NCBI GenBank assembly: GCA_023411615.1
Contig: JAEYOR010000002.1
Location: 31,975-95,974, forward strand
Reading direction: 5' to 3'
Length of the DNA: 64,000 nt
From: Actinomycetes bacterium
GTDB lineage: Bacteria > Actinomycetota > Actinomycetes > Actinomycetales > Demequinaceae
Part shown: positions 59,903-64,000 of the stretch, piece after piece
How positions within the stretch are numbered: position 1 is the stretch's first letter
Layout of the letters: each line of letters starts with the position of its first letter
Position numbers and translations under genes: made by a program
Notes under the pieces: generated by a model
What the model was told of the DNA's origin: nothing
What the model saw: only the letters and a program-made list of their open reading frames with translations
Databases searched by the model: none

Positions 59903-60819
59903 GCGACGAGTCCCAGCCGGTCACGTATCCGTCGGGCATTCCCAAGCCCGATTTCCGCACTCCCGAGGTCGCTCCTGATGTCATTCTCGTCACCGGAATG
60001 TCGGGTGCGGGTCGGACGCGCGCAGCTGCCGCTTTGGGTGATCTTGGCTGGTATGTGGTCGACAACTTGCCGCCCCAGATGCTCGGCGGCCTCGTTGAGA
60101 TGGTGGGTACCGTAGCCGACGAGCGTCTCGCCGTCGTCGTTGATGTGCGCGGCCGTGAGTTCTTCCGTGACGTCGCGGCCGTGCTCGACGATCTGTCGGA
60201 ACGTGGAGTGCCGGTGCGGCTTCTCTTCCTCGATGCATCGGACGAGGTCTTGGTGCGCCGCTTCGAAGAAGCGAGGCGACCGCATCCTCTGCAAAAGGAC
60301 GGCACGTTGCTCGAAGGCATCGCCGCCGAACGCGCCGTTCTTGCCGAACTTCGTGAACGTGCTCACCTCGTCATCGACACAAGCGACCTCAACGTCCATC
60401 AACTGAGGGAACTCATCAGTTCCGAAGCGGGGGAGGAGGACCGCCCCCTCACGGTCAACGTCATGTCCTTCGGATACCGGAAGGGCTTGCCGACGGATGC
60501 TGATTACGTGGCAGACGTGCGTTTCCTCAACAACCCCCACTGGGTTCCGGACCTCAAGCCCCTCACGGGGCTCGACCCAGAAGTGCGAGATTACGTACTG
60601 GGTTCCGATGGTGCGGCGGACTTTGTCGAGCGCTATACCGACCTGCTTGCGTCCGTCCTCACGCTCTACCGGGCTCATGACAAACACTCAGTGACGATTG
60701 CGATCGGCTGCACGGGTGGACAGCATCGCTCGGTTGCCATTGCGGAAGCGATCGGCAAGCGGCTCCGCGAGCGAGACGTGCAAGTCCGAGTGACACATCG
60801 GGACCGGCCCCCGTCATGA
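59899..60819 (+). CDS. rapZ: RNase adapter protein RapZ (YvcJ)
   Basis: 306 residues. N-terminal P-loop domain with VTGMSGAGRTRAAAAL, GWYVVDNLPPQML, VVDVRGREFF and LLFLDASDEVLVRRFEEARRPHPL; C-terminal domain with VNVMSFGYRKGLP, DVRFLNNPHW and IGCTGGQHRSV. The Walker A Lys is Arg. In E. coli RapZ guides RNase E to the glmZ RNA; in Gram-positives the role is unclear but linked to YvcK and cell-wall precursor control. ATGA overlaps on both sides. Confidence 0.94.
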   Translation: MSDESQPVTYPSGIPKPDFRTPEVAPDVILVTGMSGAGRTRAAAALGDLGWYVVDNLPPQMLGGLVEMVGTVADERLAVVVDVRGREFFRDVAAVLDDLSERGVPVRLLFLDASDEVLVRRFEEARRPHPLQKDGTLLEGIAAERAVLAELRERAHLVIDTSDLNVHQLRELISSEAGEEDRPLTVNVMSFGYRKGLPTDADYVADVRFLNNPHWVPDLKPLTGLDPEVRDYVLGSDGAADFVERYTDLLASVLTLYRAHDKHSVTIAIGCTGGQHRSVAIAEAIGKRLRERDVQVRVTHRDRPPS

Positions 60820-61772
60820 CACGGCGGTCGGTAGTCGCCATTGGAGGTGGACACGGCCTGTACACCAGCCTCCAGGCGCTGAGGCGCGTCGCCGATGAAG
60901 TGACGGCAATCGTCACGGTGGCTGATGACGGTGGTTCCTCGGGTCGTCTGCGCGAGGAACTCGGGATCGTTCCGCCAGGCGATCTGCGCATGGCACTGAG
61001 CGCTCTGTGCGACGACTCGGAGTGGGGCACTACGTGGAGAGATGTGCTTCAGACGCGCTTTTCCACGTCAGGGCCTCTCGATGGCCATGCGCTCGGCAAT
61101 CTGCTCATCGCCGGCGTGTGGGAGCGCACTGGTGACATCGTTGAGGGTCTGCGTTGGGTGGGACAGCTGTTGAATGCTGACGGCGTTGTCTTGCCGCTTG
61201 CGACGGAGCCACTCGAGATCTCGGCGATCGTCGATGCTCCCGAGGGCCCCCGCTATGTTCGTGGGCAGGTGGCCGTCGCGTCGGCGACTGGTCGCTTAAA
61301 GGGACTGCGACTTGAGCCCGAGAAACCTCATGTTCCTCAAGCGACCCTCGACGCCTTGAGTCGCTGCGATGCGATCGTCATGGGCCCGGGTTCATGGTTC
61401 ACGTCGGTGCTCGTGCATTTTCTTGTCGAACCCGTGGCGCAGGCTCTTGTGGAGGCGGGTCCGCGCACAGTCATCACGCTCAACATTGCGCATGAGGACA
61501 CGGAGACGGCCGACGACGACCGAGTGGACGACATCCGAGCACTGCGCGCGCTCGAACCACGGTTCCGCCCCGCAGCCGTGGTGGTCGACTCCCAACATGA
61601 CGACGAGGAGTTGAGGGCGGAGATCGCGGACTGGGGTGCACAGATGATCGTCGCCACGATGAAGCGCGAAGGCACGACGGATCGGCACGACGTGGGCCGT
61701 CTCGCGGAGCAACTGGGCGCAGTCCTCAGCACTCTTCCGGGCCCGCGCGGGGGCCCAAAGATGGCAGGATAG
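60816..61772 (+). CDS. yvcK: gluconeogenesis factor YvcK/CuvA family protein
   Basis: 318 residues of the CofD-like Rossmann family: AIGGGHGLYTSLQALRR, VTVADDGGSSGRLREELGI, PPGDLRMALSAL, SGPLDGHALGNLLIAGV, IVMGPGSWFTSVL. Mycobacterial CuvA and Bacillus YvcK bind UDP-sugars and control carbon flow into wall precursors. Overlaps rapZ by 4 bases and is 5 bases from whiA. Confidence 0.95.
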   Translation: MTRRSVVAIGGGHGLYTSLQALRRVADEVTAIVTVADDGGSSGRLREELGIVPPGDLRMALSALCDDSEWGTTWRDVLQTRFSTSGPLDGHALGNLLIAGVWERTGDIVEGLRWVGQLLNADGVVLPLATEPLEISAIVDAPEGPRYVRGQVAVASATGRLKGLRLEPEKPHVPQATLDALSRCDAIVMGPGSWFTSVLVHFLVEPVAQALVEAGPRTVITLNIAHEDTETADDDRVDDIRALRALEPRFRPAAVVVDSQHDDEELRAEIADWGAQMIVATMKREGTTDRHDVGRLAEQLGAVLSTLPGPRGGPKMAG

Positions 61773-61777
61773 GCGCT

Positions 61778-62761
61778 ATGGCGCTCACGGCTCAGGTTAA
61801 GGACGAACTCGCGCGCGTCAAGGTCGATCGCACCTCAGCGCGTAAGGCAGAAATTGCGACGACACTGCGCTTCGCTGGTGGGCTCCACATTGTGTCTGGG
61901 CGGATCGTCATTGAAGCGGAGCTCGACACGGCAGCCGCCGCCCGCCGCTTGCGCACGTATATCCACGAGGTCTACAACCTCGGTTCCGAGATCATCGTGG
62001 TCTCCGGCGGTGCTTTGAAACGTGGCAATCGTTACGTGGTGCGCGTGGTCAAAGAAGGTGAGTCCCTTGCTCGCCAGACTGGACTTCTCGACCATCGTGG
62101 GCGGCCAGTGCGAGGCCTTCCACCGCAGGTCGTCGGTGGCTCGATCGATGACACTGTTGCGGCGTGGCGGGGCGCGTTCTTGGCGCATGGTTCGCTTACG
62201 GAGCCGGGACGGTCCGCGAGCCTCGAAGTGACATCGCCTGGGCCGGAGGCAGCCCTTGCCCTCGTTGGCGCGGCGCGCCGACTCGGCGTCAACGCGAAGT
62301 CGCGGGAAGTGCGCGGCGTTGATCGGGTCGTAGTGCGTGATGGTGACGCAATCTCTGCTTTGCTCGCTCGTCTCGGCGCGCATGACTCCGTCCTTGAATG
62401 GGAGGAGAAGCGGACGCGTCGTGAGGTGAGGGGGACCGCCAACCGCCTCGCCAACTTTGACGACGCCAACTTGCGCAGGTCCGCACAAGCAGCCGTCGCC
62501 GCAAGCGCACGCGTCGAGCGTGCCTTCGACATTCTTGGTGACGAGGTTCCAGAGCATCTGCGTGAGGCCGGTCAGTTGCGGATCCTTCATCGAGACGCCT
62601 CCCTTGAGGAACTGGGGCGATTCGCCTCGCCGCCCCTGACGAAAGATGCGGTGGCAGGACGCATTCGCCGCTTGCTCGCGACCGCAGACAAGAAGGCCAA
62701 GGACCTCGGCATCCCCGACACGGAAGCCGGATTGAATCCCGACTTGATTGGCCTGGATTAG
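61778..62761 (+). CDS. whiA: DNA-binding protein WhiA
   Basis: 327 residues: N-terminal LAGLIDADG-like domains (about 5-220: TLRFAGGLHIVSGRIVIEAEL in part, AWRGAFLAHGSLTEPGR, YHLE-type LEVTSPGPEAALAL) and a C-terminal helix-turn-helix (LREAGQLRILHRDASLEELG, LTKDAVAGRIRRLL). In Streptomyces WhiA works with WhiB in sporulation septation; in other Gram-positives it binds DNA and affects division. Catalytic homing-endonuclease acids are not expected. Confidence 0.96.
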   Translation: MALTAQVKDELARVKVDRTSARKAEIATTLRFAGGLHIVSGRIVIEAELDTAAAARRLRTYIHEVYNLGSEIIVVSGGALKRGNRYVVRVVKEGESLARQTGLLDHRGRPVRGLPPQVVGGSIDDTVAAWRGAFLAHGSLTEPGRSASLEVTSPGPEAALALVGAARRLGVNAKSREVRGVDRVVVRDGDAISALLARLGAHDSVLEWEEKRTRREVRGTANRLANFDDANLRRSAQAAVAASARVERAFDILGDEVPEHLREAGQLRILHRDASLEELGRFASPPLTKDAVAGRIRRLLATADKKAKDLGIPDTEAGLNPDLIGLD

Positions 62762-62768
62762 CCCGTGA

Positions 62769-62823
62769 AGGTCCCAGGCCCCGGATGGTCCTAGGACGGG
62801 ACCTCAGTCGCACCCGGGACCTC
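62769..62823. repeat. AGGTCCC / GGGACCT repeats upstream of gap
   Basis: AGGTCCC (62769-62775) is followed by inverted copy GGGACCT (62798-62804) and a further GGGACCTC (62816-62823); the palindrome GTCCTAGGAC (62788-62797) lies between. Could be a weak terminator for whiA, an operator for gap, or both. Confidence 0.4.
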
Positions 62824-62833
62824 TCGTTGGTAG

Positions 62834-62839
62834 TAGGCT
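62834..62839 (+). promoter_or_regulatory. candidate -10 TAGGCT for gap
   Basis: TAGGCT at 62834-62839, about 95 bases before the gap GTG; no clear -35. The gene then has a long leader with GAGGAG before the start. Confidence 0.4.
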
Positions 62840-62932
62840 GAGATCAGTGCTTCACCGCAGGTGGAGCCCGCGCATTGCCGCGCTGACCACATCCCCAAGA
62901 ACGCGCGTTCCTGCGCGAGCCGAGGAGAAAAA

Positions 62933-63937
62933 GTGACCATCAAGGTCGGGATCAACGGCTTCGGCCGAATCGGACGCAACTTTTTCCGCGCGATTGTCGC
63001 GTCGGGAGCTGACATCGAGGTGGTGGGTGTTAACGACCTCACCGATAACAAGACCCTCGCTCACCTTCTGAAGTACGACACCGTTCTGGGCAAGTTCCCG
63101 GGCGAGGTCACCTACGACGACGAGAACATCTACGTTGACGGCAAGGCCATCAAGGCCCTCGCTGAGCGCGAGCCGGCAAACCTGCCGTGGGCCGCTCTCG
63201 GTGCCGACATCGTCATTGAGTCCACTGGTTTCTTCACGGACGCTGAGAAGGCGAAGGCCCACATCGAGGCTGGTGCCAAGAAGGTCATCATCTCGGCTCC
63301 CGCCAAGAACGAGGACGCGACCTTCGTTGTCGGCGTGAACCACACTGACTACGACCCTGCCACGCAGCACATCATCTCGAACGCTTCGTGCACCACGAAC
63401 TGCCTTGCGCCCGTGGCGAAGGCCCTTAACGACGCCATCGGCATCGAGAAGGGTCTGATGACCACGATCCACGCGTACACCGGTGACCAGAACATTCAGG
63501 ACGGTCCCCACAAGGACCTGCGCCGTGCCCGCGCGGCCGCGCAGAACATCGTCCCCACGTCGACCGGTGCCGCCAAGGCTGTCGCTCTCGTTCTGCCCGA
63601 GCTCAAGGGCAAGCTCGACGGTTTTGCGATGCGCGTGCCCACGATCACGGGCTCCGCGACGGACCTCACCTTCGAGGCTTCGCGTGAGGTCACTGTTGAG
63701 GAAGTGAACGCCGCGGTCAAGGCTGCTGCTGACGGCGCCATGAAGGGCACCCTTGAGTACACCGAAGACGAGATCGTCTCGGCGGACATCATCAGCAACC
63801 CCCACCAGAGCATCTTCGACGCCAAGTTGACCAAGGTCTCGGGCAACATGGTGAAGATCGTCGCCTGGTACGACAACGAGTGGGGCTACTCGACCAGCCT
63901 CGTCAAGCTCACGTCGTACGTCGGCGAACGCCTCTAA
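62933..63937 (+). CDS. gap: glyceraldehyde-3-phosphate dehydrogenase
   Basis: 334-residue type I NAD-dependent enzyme. NAD site KVGINGFGRIGRNFFRA with Asp in GVNDLTD, catalytic Cys in SNASCTTNCLAP, His in IHAYTGDQN, phosphate loops STGAAKAV and RVPTITGS, and C-terminal YDNEWGYSTSLV. GTG start follows GAGGAGAAAAA. Codon use is strongly biased, as for a highly expressed gene. pgk would be expected downstream, beyond the window. Confidence 0.98.
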   Translation: MTIKVGINGFGRIGRNFFRAIVASGADIEVVGVNDLTDNKTLAHLLKYDTVLGKFPGEVTYDDENIYVDGKAIKALAEREPANLPWAALGADIVIESTGFFTDAEKAKAHIEAGAKKVIISAPAKNEDATFVVGVNHTDYDPATQHIISNASCTTNCLAPVAKALNDAIGIEKGLMTTIHAYTGDQNIQDGPHKDLRRARAAAQNIVPTSTGAAKAVALVLPELKGKLDGFAMRVPTITGSATDLTFEASREVTVEEVNAAVKAAADGAMKGTLEYTEDEIVSADIISNPHQSIFDAKLTKVSGNMVKIVAWYDNEWGYSTSLVKLTSYVGERL

Positions 63938-63970
63938 GCATCTGCTAATGGAAACGTGGGGGCCCGCCGC

Positions 63971-63987
63971 GGGGGGGGGGGGGGGGG
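63971..63987. repeat. 17-base G homopolymer near right edge
   Basis: Seventeen consecutive G at 63971-63987, followed by TGGTGTTGGATAA. It comes right after gap and within 15 bases of the window end. A real slipped G tract is possible, but a low-quality contig end is more likely. Confidence 0.6.
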
Positions 63988-64000
63988 TGGTGTTGGATAA

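Overview
The window is a 64 kb chromosomal segment of a high-GC Gram-positive actinobacterium. The pup/dop/pafA/arc locus, WhiA, the RapZ-YvcK-WhiA string, a PdtaR-type ANTAR regulator, a trp cluster without trpF, and many TANNNT -10 elements placed directly in front of start codons all point that way. Gene content and order look most like the Micrococcales, but the genus cannot be fixed from the sequence. Gene density is very high and no intergenic gap exceeds 300 bases. I saw no prophage, insertion sequence, CRISPR array or rRNA. The largest uncovered stretches are the 229 bases before the small protein at 3151, about 180 bases before the livJ-like gene, about 170 bases before gap and about 160 bases before rpsA.

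Layout. 1-10.5 kb: membrane pyrophosphatase hppA (cut by the left edge) behind an unknown gene, a 48-residue membrane protein with a strong terminator, tRNA-Leu(GAG), a polytopic membrane protein, an M20 hydrolase, a 7TM-PAS-GGDEF protein, DUF5703, an acidic protein, an aldo/keto reductase and uppP. 10.5-14.1 kb: PAC2 protein, HAD hydrolase, RecB-like nuclease and site-2 protease, arranged as divergent and convergent pairs. 14.1-20.7 kb: trmI-arc-dop-pup-pafA-FKBP lipoprotein, a complete pupylation locus with no 20S proteasome genes between pup and pafA. 20.7-31.9 kb: hisF, a heterodimeric ABC exporter, hisI, trpE, three small membrane proteins, trpC, trpB, trpA and lgt, mostly joined by 4-base stop/start overlaps. 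32-39.5 kb: gltB, gltD and pyk. 39.5-46.6 kb: methylglyoxal synthase, an unusual tRNA with CAA anticodon, pdtaR, and a branched-chain amino-acid type ABC system (substrate-binding protein on +, livHMGF on -). 46.6-54.7 kb: polA, pfkA, rpsA, coaE, uvrB. 54.7-64 kb: YciI protein, uvrA, uvrC, rapZ, yvcK, whiA and gap, ending in a 17-G run.

The genes cover central metabolism (pfkA, gap, pyk, mgsA), nitrogen and amino-acid assimilation (gltBD, his, trp, liv), cell-envelope lipid steps (uppP, lgt), nucleotide-excision repair (uvrABC, polA), translation (rpsA, trmI, tRNAs) and pupylation. Two themes stand out. First, about 18 genes have a TANNNT-like -10 hexamer 6-8 bases before the start codon, implying leaderless mRNAs; in two divergent pairs the two -10 elements physically overlap. 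Second, the Pup system is kept although prcBA is absent from its usual place and the ATPase ends in Gly-Glu-Tyr instead of the usual proteasome-docking tail.
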